The translations under genes were made by a program, and so were the position numbers. Source: Burkholderiales bacterium (GTDB lineage: Bacteria; Pseudomonadota; Gammaproteobacteria; Burkholderiales; Burkholderiaceae_C). Taken from it: a stretch of DNA of 5,234 nt. The notes beneath the pieces were generated by a model. It was not told the origin of the DNA. It ran no database searches and saw only the letters and a list, made by a program, of their open reading frames with translations. Within the stretch, counting starts at the first letter, position 1; every line of letters begins with the position of its first letter. The DNA is taken from assembly GCA_028869035.1 (NCBI GenBank), contig JAGWTL010000224.1, forward strand, positions 1-5,234. Direction: 5' to 3'. Positions 1 to 5,234 of this stretch are shown piece after piece.

Positions 1-49
1 TGCAGCACCACCTGAATTTGCAAGCACGCCGATGACACAGGAGTGACAC

Positions 50-181
50 CTGCGCGCGTCAGTCACCGGCTGCACGACCCGGGCCTGGTACGAAGGCAGC
101 AAGGCCAGCGCCGAGAGCGTATGCCGCAAGCTTCCACCTGGCGGCCACGAAGACTACGGGAAGGAGCGCCAACGCAAATAG
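50..181 (+). pseudogene. Decayed small lipoprotein gene (remnant)
   Basis: One + strand frame reads VTGCTTRAWYEGSKASAES, then VCRKLPPGG, then EDYGKERQRK and a TAG stop at 179-181. VTGC looks like a lipobox, with Cys encoded at 71-73. The rest resembles the short secreted lipoproteins common in Burkholderiales, which carry a Cys-x-x-x-Pro-Pro-Gly stretch and a charged YxxxRxx tail. The gene looks broken. An AGGAG motif at 39-43 is followed after six bases by CTG at 50, where an ATG would be expected. Only about six residues lie between that point and the lipobox, so the hydrophobic signal segment is missing, and the same frame has a TGA at 44-46. The middle, between PPGG and the YGKER tail, also looks shortened. 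Family resemblance is from memory of the style; function is unknown. An alternative is a chance open frame in GC-rich DNA. Confidence 0.4.
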
Positions 182-251
182 GCCCACGCGGATATCGGCG
201 CCTTGTTCGATCTCCTGCAGGCCTGGTGCATCACCCGACACGCGCCGTTCA

Positions 252-263
252 CGCACGCGTGCG
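252..263. promoter_or_regulatory. 12-bp perfect palindrome before trhA
   Basis: CGCACGCGTGCG reads identically on both strands. It ends 3 bases before the ATG at 267 and 12 bases before the alternative ATG at 276, where a Shine-Dalgarno sequence would normally sit. It could be an operator for a dimeric regulator, but an alternating CG-rich 12-mer can arise by chance in such DNA. No function is assigned. Confidence 0.25.
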
Positions 264-266
264 AGA

Positions 267-911
267 ATGGTTTCCATGACCGAACGTCCCCAGACCCTGG
301 GCGAGGAAATCGCCAACAGCGTGAGCCACGGCCTGGCCCTGCTGGCCGCTCTGATCGCAGCTCCCATCCTCCTCGTGGCGGTCAGCCCGCAGAGCGCCGC
401 GAACATCGTGGGCGCGGCCGTGTTCGCGGCCACCATGGTCCTGCTGTATTTCACCTCCACGCTGTACCACGCCCTGCCCCAGGGGCGCGCCAAGCGCGTG
501 TTCATGAAACTCGACCACGGCGCCATCTACCTCTTCATCGCGGGCAGCTACACGCCCTTCGCCCTCGGTGTCATGGGCGGCGCCTGGGGCTGGACCCTCT
601 TTGGCCTGGTGTGGGGCATGGCCGCGATGGGCGTCACGCTCAAGGCCTTCGACCGCCTCTCGCATCCCTGGCTCTCCACCGGCCTCTACCTGGCCATGGG
701 TTGGCTCGTACTGATCGCGGCCGTGCCGCTGGTCGAGCGCGTGCCCTCCAACGGCCTGATCCTGCTGGTGGCGGGCGGGCTGGCCTATACCGTGGGGGTC
801 GTCTTTTTCATGCTCGATTCCCGCGTACGCTACGCCCATGCGGTCTGGCACGGTTTCGTCGCCGCGGGCACCGGTCTGCACTTCTTCGCCGTGCTCGGCT
901 ACGCGGCCTGA
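267..911 (+). CDS. trhA: Hemolysin III / TrhA-family (PAQR) membrane protein
   Basis: This is a 214-residue integral membrane protein of the hemolysin III/YqfA/TrhA branch of the PAQR superfamily, the bacterial relatives of adiponectin receptors. Bacterial members are linked to membrane-lipid homeostasis; the hemolysin name is historical. Visible family features in order are the N-terminal EEIANSVSHG (residues 13-22), STLYHALP in the second helix (64-71), LDHGAIYLFIAGSYTPF (82-98) and HAVWHGFVAAGTGLHFF (191-207). His68, Asp83, His191 and His195 correspond to the conserved metal-site residues of PAQR proteins. About seven hydrophobic segments are present and the length is typical. The start at 267 is uncertain: an in-frame ATG at 276 gives MTERPQ and fits the weak purine run GAGA at 263-266 better. 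The next gene follows on the same strand after a 66-base gap, so co-transcription is possible but unproven. Family assignment is firm; physiological role is not. Confidence 0.93.
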   Translation: MVSMTERPQTLGEEIANSVSHGLALLAALIAAPILLVAVSPQSAANIVGAAVFAATMVLLYFTSTLYHALPQGRAKRVFMKLDHGAIYLFIAGSYTPFALGVMGGAWGWTLFGLVWGMAAMGVTLKAFDRLSHPWLSTGLYLAMGWLVLIAAVPLVERVPSNGLILLVAGGLAYTVGVVFFMLDSRVRYAHAVWHGFVAAGTGLHFFAVLGYAA

Positions 912-977
912 ACCTGGCCGCCGCTCCACGGGTCTGTCCACAAGACGGGTCCTTCTGCTGACTTTTAATCTGCCCCC
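912..977. other. Short intergenic gap before the exporter gene
   Basis: The 66-base gap contains two copies of ACGGGTC (928-934 and 945-951) whose starts are 17 bases apart. A TTTAAT hexamer at 964-969 resembles a -10 element, but no good -35 partner lies 16-18 bases upstream. There is no purine-rich ribosome-binding site: the start codon is preceded by a run of five C. No terminator hairpin for trhA was found. Confidence 0.5.
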
Positions 978-2153
978 ATGACCAACAGCTTTCTGCGCGC
1001 CGCCCTCATCCTGGGCCTGCTCTCGGCGATTGGCCCCTTCGCCATCGACATGTACCTGCCGGCCCTGCCCTCCATCGGGCAGAGCCTGGACGCCTCCATC
1101 GGCGCCGTGCAGGCCAGCCTCATGGCCTTCTTCATCGCCCTGGGCGTGGGCCAGCTGATCTACGGCCCGGTCTCGGACCAGGTCGGCCGCAAACCGCCGC
1201 TGTACTTCGGTCTGGCGCTGTTTGCCATCGGCAGCGTGGGCTGCGCGCTGGCGCCCGACATCCACACCCTGGTCGTCATGCGTTTCGTGCAGGGCCTGGG
1301 CGCCTGCGCCTGCACCGTGGTGCCGCGCGCCGTGGTGCGTGACCTCTACACCGGCGCCGACGCCCTGCGCCTCATGTCCATGCTCATGCTGGTCTTCAGC
1401 GTCTCGCCCATCCTCGCGCCCCTGGCCGGCAGCCTGCTGATCGAGTGGCAGGGCTGGCGCAGCGCCTTCTGGTTCATGCTGGTGATCGGCCTGCTGGGCC
1501 TGGTCCTCATGGCCACACGGATGAGCGAGACCCGCCCGCCCGAACAACGCGCCGCCAGCAGCTGGGGCCAGGCCTTCCGGGGCTACGCCACCCTGCTGCG
1601 CGACCGCCACTTCCTGGGCCTGGTCTTCATCGGCTCCTTCGGCATCGCCAGCTTCTTCGCCTACCTGGCCAATTCGTCCTTCGTGCTGATCGACCACTAC
1701 GGCCTCACGCCGCGTCAGTACAGCATCGTCTTCGCGGCCAATGCGGCCTCCTTCATCGGCATGTCGCAGCTGACCGGCCGCCTGGGCCGGCGCTTCGGCC
1801 TCAAGCCCATGGTGCGCGTGGCCAGCCATGGCTATGCCGGGATCATGGCGCTGCTGCTGGCCTTTTTCCTGCTGGGTGGGGAAGCCCTGCCCGTGCTGCT
1901 GGCGCTGCTCTTCGTGGGCTACGGCTTCCTCGGGCTCATCATCCCCACCACCGCCATCCTGGCGCTGGAAGACCACGGCCCCATCGCCGGCACCGCCTCG
2001 GCCCTCATGGGCACACTGCAGTTCGCCACCGGCGCCTCGGTCATGGCCGTGGTCGGCCTCTTCGTGGACGGCACCGCCCTGCCCATGGTGGCGGGCATCG
2101 CCGGCTCGGCGCTGATGAGCTGGTTGCTGGTGCGCGGCACGCTGAAGCGCTGA
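978..2153 (+). CDS. Bcr/CflA-family multidrug efflux MFS transporter
   Basis: This 391-residue protein is a drug:proton antiporter of the major facilitator superfamily (DHA1, Bcr/CflA group), exporting small toxic molecules across the inner membrane. The group marker in helix 1 is clear: GPFAIDMYLPALPSI (residues 19-33, with Asp24). Motif A lies in the loop after helix 2 (G58 to K72, including GPVSDQVGRK). Motif B is in helix 4 (MRFVQGLGAC, 101-110, with Arg102). The antiporter motif C region is SVSPILAPLAGS (141-152), followed by GWRSAFWF (159-166). The C-terminal half has the typical IAGTASALMG segment (336-345). About 12 hydrophobic helices are predicted by eye with a polar central loop near residues 181-210. 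Length is normal for the family. The ATG at 978 gives the conserved N-terminus at the expected distance, although no Shine-Dalgarno sequence precedes it. Substrate cannot be read from sequence. The stop lies in a hairpin facing a convergent pseudogene. Confidence 0.93.
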   Translation: MTNSFLRAALILGLLSAIGPFAIDMYLPALPSIGQSLDASIGAVQASLMAFFIALGVGQLIYGPVSDQVGRKPPLYFGLALFAIGSVGCALAPDIHTLVVMRFVQGLGACACTVVPRAVVRDLYTGADALRLMSMLMLVFSVSPILAPLAGSLLIEWQGWRSAFWFMLVIGLLGLVLMATRMSETRPPEQRAASSWGQAFRGYATLLRDRHFLGLVFIGSFGIASFFAYLANSSFVLIDHYGLTPRQYSIVFAANAASFIGMSQLTGRLGRRFGLKPMVRVASHGYAGIMALLLAFFLLGGEALPVLLALLFVGYGFLGLIIPTTAILALEDHGPIAGTASALMGTLQFATGASVMAVVGLFVDGTALPMVAGIAGSALMSWLLVRGTLKR

Positions 2154-2167
2154 GCGCGCGGCTCAGC
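2149..2167. terminator. Hairpin spanning two convergent stop codons
   Basis: A 7-bp inverted repeat (GCTGAGC at 2149-2155 and GCTCAGC at 2161-2167) with a 5-base GC loop covers the exporter TGA at 2151-2153 and the minus-strand TGA at 2163-2165. It could act as a transcript 3'-end stabiliser or a weak bidirectional stop. There is no T-run on either side, so it is not a canonical rho-independent terminator. Confidence 0.35.
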
Positions 2168-2384
2168 CCAGGGCCTGCACGACCCCGCCGCCCGGCAGCT
2201 CCCGCATGCGCCTGATGTCGCGCTGCGGCGGCGCACCGAACTGGCGGCTGTACTCACGGTTGAACTGCGAGACGCTTTCATAACCCACACGCGCCGCCAT
2301 GCTGCTCACGTCCAGCGCCTGGGTCAGCATCAATTGCCGCTCCTCCTGCAGGCGCAAGTGCTTCTGGTAGAGCAGGGGACTACT
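2163..2384 (-). pseudogene. AraC-family regulator, C-terminal DNA-binding fragment
   Basis: Only the end of an AraC/XylS-type transcriptional regulator is present, about 70 native residues compared with about 300 for a full protein. The recognisable part starts at SPLLYQKHLRLQEERQLML (coded from about 2381 downwards), the linker helix after the first helix-turn-helix. It continues into the second helix-turn-helix, DVSSMAARVGYESVSQF, and the family signature GYESVSQFNREYSRQFGAPP and RDIRRMR. The N-terminal sensor domain and the first helix-turn-helix are gone. The frame stays open upstream to a TTG at 2426, but those extra residues (YADIMALPRPGRA) do not match an AraC protein and belong to a different remnant. 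With one of its two DNA-binding helices lost, this is most likely non-functional debris. The AraC identity is strong; an expressed short protein cannot be excluded from sequence alone. Confidence 0.82.
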
Positions 2385-2503
2385 TGCGCGTCCAGGCCTC
2401 GGCAAGGCCATGATGTCGGCGTACAACGCGTCGTTCTGCCGGGGTCGGCCAGCTTGCTGCTCTCCGCTATGCGCGAACTGCCGTAGATGGCAACAAGACT
2501 GTC
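2383..2503 (-). pseudogene. Frameshifted remnant resembling a LOG-type Rossmann protein N-terminus
   Basis: Three successive frames join into one plausible protein piece when two single missing bases are allowed. The first frame, from about 2494 downwards, reads VAIYGSSRIAESSKLADPG. The second, from about 2435, reads NDALYADIMAL, and the third, from about 2400, reads AEAWTRK and then meets a TAG at 2382-2380. The apparent missing bases lie near 2436 and 2402. A beta strand ending in YGSSR followed by a helix of the type ALYADIMALAEA resembles the start of LOG/TIGR00730 Rossmann-fold proteins (the 'lysine decarboxylase'-like, phosphoribohydrolase family). The GGGPG-type motif that should follow is absent, because the sequence switches directly into the AraC fragment. 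Family assignment is tentative; the pattern of staggered frames is seen directly. Confidence 0.35.
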
Positions 2504-2616
2504 CGGTTATTTGGCCGCCTTGAATTCCTGGGCACAGCGCAGGTCACGGCTCAGCTACCTACCTGTTTCAGCAACCCTCACGATACCGGTGAAGGCGTCA
2601 TCTGCCGGCACCGTCC
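2504..2616. other. Unassigned spacer downstream of cydB
   Basis: No intact gene is seen. The minus strand just after the cydB stop offers only very short frames: one ATG frame of seven codons, and a stop-to-stop stretch ending LSRDLRCAQEFKAAK with TAA at 2509-2507, which could be the tail of another lost gene but is not recognisable. No CydX-like membrane peptide and no T-tailed terminator were found. A weak CGGTG/CACCG pairing lies near 2586-2612. Confidence 0.5.
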
Positions 2617-3669
2617 TCAGTACCTCAGCTCCGTGCTCTTGCCCCAGAACACCCGGTAGGCATACACCGTGTAGCCGATGATCACCGGCAACACCACGGC
2701 CACGCCGTAGAAGATCACCAGCAGCGCCTCGGGCGAACTCGCGGCCTGCCAGATCGTGAGCCTGTCCACCACCAGCCAGGGAAACAGGCTGTAGCCCAGG
2801 CCATAAAAGGCCAGCAGGAAGATGCCCACCGTGCTGGCAAAGGGCACGGCCACACCGTACTGATTGCCCTGCTGCAGGCGCAGGGGCAGTCGCCTGAGGC
2901 TGCGCGCGATCACCACGAAGAGGGCCGCGGTCACGGCCGGGATCGGCAGCAACAGCACCACGTTCGGAAAGCTGAACCACTTGTCGAAGATGCGTTCGCT
3001 GACCCAGGGCGTGGCCAGCGAAATCGCGGCAATGCCCGCCGCGGTCAGCCACAGGCTGCCCTGCGCCCAGCGCACGGCCTTGAGCTGCAGCACGCCCTCG
3101 GTCTTCATGATGAGCCAGCCCGCCCCCAGCAGGCAGTAGGCCGCCATCAGGCACAGGCCGATCAACGCCGAAAACACGCGGCTGCCCCAGTCGGTGGCAA
3201 AACCGGTGACCAGGCCGCCCAGCATGAAACCCTGCGACCAGGACGCCAGCGTGGAGCCTGCATAAAACGCCCGGTCCCACAGGTGCTTGTGCTCGGCGCG
3301 CGCCTTCACGCGGAAGTCAAAGGCCACGCCGCGCAACGTCAGCCCCACCAGCATCAGCGCCACCGGCAGGTACAGCGCCCCCAGAATCACCCCGTGCGCC
3401 ATCGGAAACGCCACCAGCAGCACGCCCACGCCCAGCACCAGCCAGGTCTCGTTGGCATCCCAGAAGGGGCCGATGCTCGCGATCATGGTGTCCTTCTGCG
3501 CCTCGTCATCGGCGCGTCGCAGCAGCACCCCCACACCCAGGTCGTAGCCGTCCAGGATCACATAGGCCAGCATGGCCAGGGCCATCACCAGTGCAAACAC
3601 CAGGGGCAACCAGCCCGCGGGCTGGCTCAGGTCCGGCAGGCTCAGCACAACATTCGTGGCATCAAGCAT
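2617..3669 (-). CDS. cydB: Cytochrome bd-type quinol oxidase subunit II (CydB/CioB)
   Basis: CydB is the second large membrane subunit of cytochrome bd oxidase; it pairs with CydA and stabilises the haem-bearing core but binds no haem ligand set of its own in most members. The 350-residue sequence shows the family signatures in order: ILDGYDLGVG in helix 1 (residues 38-47), GPFWDANETWLVLGVG (67-82), LRGVAFDFR (112-120), WLIMKTEG (185-192) and the C-terminal IGYTVYAYRVFWGK (331-344). About eight to nine hydrophobic helices are visible. The ATG at 3669 overlaps the end of cydA by 8 bases (ATGCTTGA) and has a strong GGAGGTG ribosome-binding site at 3674-3680, four bases before it, so the start is well supported and translational coupling to cydA is likely. 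Length is slightly below that of E. coli CydB (379) and normal for the CIO branch. No small CydX-like gene follows. Confidence 0.96.
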   Translation of the reverse strand: MLDATNVVLSLPDLSQPAGWLPLVFALVMALAMLAYVILDGYDLGVGVLLRRADDEAQKDTMIASIGPFWDANETWLVLGVGVLLVAFPMAHGVILGALYLPVALMLVGLTLRGVAFDFRVKARAEHKHLWDRAFYAGSTLASWSQGFMLGGLVTGFATDWGSRVFSALIGLCLMAAYCLLGAGWLIMKTEGVLQLKAVRWAQGSLWLTAAGIAAISLATPWVSERIFDKWFSFPNVVLLLPIPAVTAALFVVIARSLRRLPLRLQQGNQYGVAVPFASTVGIFLLAFYGLGYSLFPWLVVDRLTIWQAASSPEALLVIFYGVAVVLPVIIGYTVYAYRVFWGKSTELRY

Positions 3670-4990
3670 GGCTCACCTCCATCTCGGTCTTGGCGGCCTT
3701 GCGCGCCAGATGAAACACCACGCTGACATAGGCCGCCAGCAGCGCGGCATACAGAACAAGGTACATCACCAGTGTGAAAGCGATGTTCTGGGCCGGAACC
3801 TGCGAAGCGGCCTGCGCCGCGCGCAGCACGCCGTACACCAGCCAGGGCTGGCGCCCGATCTCGGTCACGTACCAACCCGCCAGCAGCGCCACCCAACCCG
3901 AGAAAGTCATACCCACCAGCACGCGCGCCAGCCAGGTCTGCAGGCCGCGCTTGCGCACCTGCCACACGCCCAGCCAGCTCACCGCCAGCATCAGCAGGCC
4001 CACCCCCACCATGGTGCGGAAAGCCCAGAACACCGGCGCCACAGGCGGATGCTCCTGGCCGAAATCCTTCAGGCCCTTGATCTCGCCGTCCCAGTCATGC
4101 GTCAGATAAAAAGACGCGAGCTTCGGGATAGCGACTTCATAGCGGTTGCTCTGCGTGGTCTGGTCAGGCAAGGCAAACAGCACGGCCGGCGCGCCCTTCT
4201 GCGTCTCCCAGAGACCCTCCATGGCGGCCAGCTTGGCGGGCTGGTGCTGCAGGGTGTTCAGGCCATGCATGTCTCCCACCACGATCTGCAGGGGAATCAG
4301 CAGCGCCGCGACATAGAGGCCGGTGCGCAGACTGGCCTGCACCGTCGCCCCCCTGTCGCCCTTGAGCCAGCGGTAGGCGCTCAAACCCGTCAGCAGGAAG
4401 GCCACCGTCAGGCCCGAGGCCAGAAGCATGTGTGTCATGCGGTAGGGGAAGGAGGGGTTGAAGATCACCTCCAGCCAGCTCGTCACATGCGCCTTGCCGT
4501 CGATCATCTCAAAGCCGGCCGGTGTGTGCATCCAGGAGTTGAGCGCCAGAATCCAGAAGGCCGAGGCCGTGGTGCCCGCGGCCACGAGGAAGGTGGCAAT
4601 GGTGTGCACCCTTTCGCTCACGCGGCCGCGCCCGAAGAGCATGATGCCCAGCATCGTCGCCTCCAGGAAAAAAGCCGTCAGCACCTCATAGGCCAGCAGC
4701 GGCCCGGCCACATTGCCCACGGTGTTCATGAATCCCGGCCAGTTGGTGCCGAACTGGAAGCTCATGGTGATGCCGCTGACCACGCCCAGCGCGAACGAGA
4801 GCGCGAAGACCTTGGTCCAGAAGCGGTAGGCCGTGAGCCAGGTGTCGCTGCCGGTCTTGAGCCAGCGCCAGCGGAAGAACATCAGCACCCAGGCGAGGGC
4901 GATGTTGATCGTGGGGAAGAGGATGTGGAAGGAGATGTTGGCGGCGAACTGCATGCGCGCCAGGATCAGCGGGTCGAGGGCGTCGAGCAT
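3662..4990 (-). CDS. cydA: Cytochrome bd-type quinol oxidase subunit I (CydA/CioA, short Q-loop)
   Basis: CydA is the catalytic subunit of cytochrome bd oxidase in the inner membrane. It oxidises quinol and reduces oxygen to water without pumping protons, and it holds haems b558, b595 and d. Key residues can be placed by comparison with E. coli: His22 (b595 ligand), His187 in YRMTHM and Met327 in FRTMVG (b558 ligands), Glu102 and Glu110 in YEVLTAFFLE (proton path/haem region), and Lys253 and Glu258 in QPAKLAAMEG (quinol site). The signature GWYVTEIGRQPW (372-383) is intact. At 442 residues it is shorter than E. coli CydA (522) because the periplasmic Q-loop region after the Lys/Glu site is short, as in cyanide-insensitive oxidases. 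The ATG at 4990 follows a GGGAGGG motif (4998-5004) inside the tail of the upstream regulator gene, whose stop is 3 bases away. It forms an operon with cydB downstream. Confidence 0.97.
   Translation of the reverse strand: MLDALDPLILARMQFAANISFHILFPTINIALAWVLMFFRWRWLKTGSDTWLTAYRFWTKVFALSFALGVVSGITMSFQFGTNWPGFMNTVGNVAGPLLAYEVLTAFFLEATMLGIMLFGRGRVSERVHTIATFLVAAGTTASAFWILALNSWMHTPAGFEMIDGKAHVTSWLEVIFNPSFPYRMTHMLLASGLTVAFLLTGLSAYRWLKGDRGATVQASLRTGLYVAALLIPLQIVVGDMHGLNTLQHQPAKLAAMEGLWETQKGAPAVLFALPDQTTQSNRYEVAIPKLASFYLTHDWDGEIKGLKDFGQEHPPVAPVFWAFRTMVGVGLLMLAVSWLGVWQVRKRGLQTWLARVLVGMTFSGWVALLAGWYVTEIGRQPWLVYGVLRAAQAASQVPAQNIAFTLVMYLVLYAALLAAYVSVVFHLARKAAKTEMEVSHA
3674..3680 (-). promoter_or_regulatory. 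Strong cydB ribosome-binding site inside cydA
   Basis: The minus strand reads GGAGGTG four bases before the cydB ATG, embedded in the last cydA codons (Met-Glu-Val). It is close to the ideal anti-16S complement and fixes the cydB start. Placement within cydA supports coupled, balanced synthesis of the two subunits. Confidence 0.85.
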
Positions 4991-4993
4991 CGT

Positions 4994-5234
4994 TCAGCCC
5001 TCCCTGTCCGGCTTGGCGGCTTTCGGAATCCGGCCGGTGAACTCCAGCAGCTTCTGCACCTTCGAGCCCATCTTCATCAACTGGCCGAGGGTCTGCGAGT
5101 CCATGCGCTGCACGTCGTCGAACCAGCTGGTCATCAGCTCGATCAGGTCGTGCATGCCGCGCATGCGCTCCTGGGCCACCCGGTCTTCCTCGCAGGTGGG
5201 CGCCTCCAGCAAGGCATTGCGCAGCATGGACAAG
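4994..5234 (-). CDS. GbsR/MarR-like transcriptional regulator, C-terminal part (cut by window edge)
   Basis: The frame is open to the right edge, so the gene's start and its winged-helix DNA-binding domain lie outside the window. The visible 79 or so residues are hydrophilic and helical: MRGMHDLIELMTSWFDDVQRM, followed by SQTLGQLMKMGSKVQKLLEF and a charged tail ending DREG. This two-helix end, with a Trp-x-(D/E)-(D/E) patch and an LxxLxxLGxxxxKLL helix, resembles the C-terminal dimerisation part of GbsR/MarR-family repressors of about 170-190 residues that sit ahead of cydAB-type oxidase genes in Burkholderiales. The TTG at 5233 is not a credible start. The stop (TGA, 4996-4994) lies 3 bases before cydA, and the cydA ribosome-binding site overlaps its last codons, so the two are probably co-transcribed and the protein probably regulates the oxidase. 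Identification is moderately confident because the diagnostic domain is not in view. Confidence 0.65.
   Translation of the reverse strand, partial: LSMLRNALLEAPTCEEDRVAQERMRGMHDLIELMTSWFDDVQRMDSQTLGQLMKMGSKVQKLLEFTGRIPKAAKPDREG
4998..5004 (-). promoter_or_regulatory. cydA ribosome-binding site inside the regulator gene
   Basis: The minus strand reads GGGAGGG, followed by CTGAACG and the cydA ATG at 4990, a spacing of seven bases. It overlaps the final Arg-Glu-Gly codons of the upstream regulator. It supports the chosen cydA start and shows there is no room for a separate cydA promoter between the stop and the start codon. Confidence 0.75.

Larger units (their letters stand above)
1..266. other. 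Left-edge non-coding region with gene debris
   Basis: No intact gene is visible here. Two + strand frames are open from the left edge and stop at 33-35 and 44-46, so the last few residues of a gene lying mostly outside the window could be present; neither tail is recognisable. An AGGAG ribosome-binding-like motif sits at 39-43. A broken lipoprotein-like frame fills about 50-181, and a 12-bp perfect palindrome lies at 252-263 just before the next gene. I see no convincing -35/-10 pair or terminator. Hydrophobic-looking antisense translation on the minus strand is judged to be a shadow. Confidence 0.6.

Noticed and set aside
59..526. Minus-strand frame of 155 codons with a hydrophobic C-terminal stretch
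   Set aside because: Most of it is antisense to trhA, and the hydrophobic part is antisense to the lipoprotein-like remnant. No family resemblance was recognised.
928..951. Two copies of ACGGGTC in the trhA-exporter gap
   Set aside because: A 7-base repeat in GC-rich DNA is weak evidence; no dyad symmetry or further copies were found to suggest an operator.
203..961. Plus-strand frame of 252 codons overlapping trhA
   Set aside because: Arg/Pro/Gly/His-rich translation with no motif, overlapping a clear PAQR protein in another frame.
249..1976. Very long minus-strand open frame (575 codons) opposite trhA and the exporter
   Set aside because: Its product is an unnatural mix rich in His, Gln, Gly, Glu, Asp and Ala with no domain, and it lies exactly antisense to two well-recognised membrane proteins. 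High G/C at third positions suppresses stops in this frame, so it is a shadow.
2507..2554. Minus-strand stretch reading LSRDLRCAQEFKAAK before a TAA
   Set aside because: It could be the tail of a lost gene, but it has no start, is preceded by a TAG and matches no family I can name.
2586..2612. Possible terminator hairpin after cydB (CGGTG/CACCG)
   Set aside because: The stem is short, the loop long and no T-run follows on the minus strand; not distinguishable from chance.
1..5234. A new defence, mobile or multi-gene system
   Set aside because: All intact genes belong to well-known families (PAQR, MFS, cytochrome bd, GbsR/MarR-like). No transposase, integrase, attachment repeats, CRISPR repeats or toxin-antitoxin pair is visible.

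Overview
The window is GC-rich (roughly two thirds G+C), with strong G/C preference at third codon positions in every real gene. The gene content and protein flavour (a Bcr/CflA-type exporter, a cyanide-insensitive-type cytochrome bd preceded by a GbsR/MarR-like regulator, a PAQR/hemolysin III protein) suggest a betaproteobacterium of the order Burkholderiales, probably near the Comamonadaceae. This placement is inference from sequence style; no search was run.

Layout. Bases 1-266 hold no intact gene. They contain what looks like a decayed small lipoprotein gene (about 50-181) and a perfect 12-bp palindrome directly before the first real gene. On the + strand follow a seven-helix hemolysin III/TrhA-type membrane protein (267-911) and a 12-helix Bcr/CflA-family drug exporter (978-2153). 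The exporter ends against a convergent minus-strand fragment, the C-terminal DNA-binding end of an AraC-family regulator (2163-2384), and a 7-bp hairpin spans both stop codons. Just upstream of that fragment on the same strand is a second remnant (about 2383-2503), frameshifted twice, that resembles the first Rossmann strand and helix of a LOG-type protein. The stretch 2154-2616 is therefore mostly gene debris.

The right half is a tightly packed minus-strand operon read from the right edge leftwards: the tail of a GbsR/MarR-like transcriptional regulator (cut by the window edge), cydA (4990-3662) and cydB (3669-2617). The regulator stop and the cydA start are 3 bases apart, and cydA and cydB overlap by 8 bases. 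CydA carries the expected haem ligands and quinol-site residues but has the short Q-loop of the cyanide-insensitive (CIO) branch. Together CydA and CydB would form a quinol oxidase that passes electrons from quinol to oxygen in the inner membrane; the regulator probably controls its synthesis.

I found no RNA genes, insertion sequences, CRISPR arrays, origins or convincing rho-independent terminators. I also found no evidence for a new multi-gene system. The most informative oddities are the composite pseudogene scar between the exporter and cydB, and the broken lipoprotein gene at the left edge.
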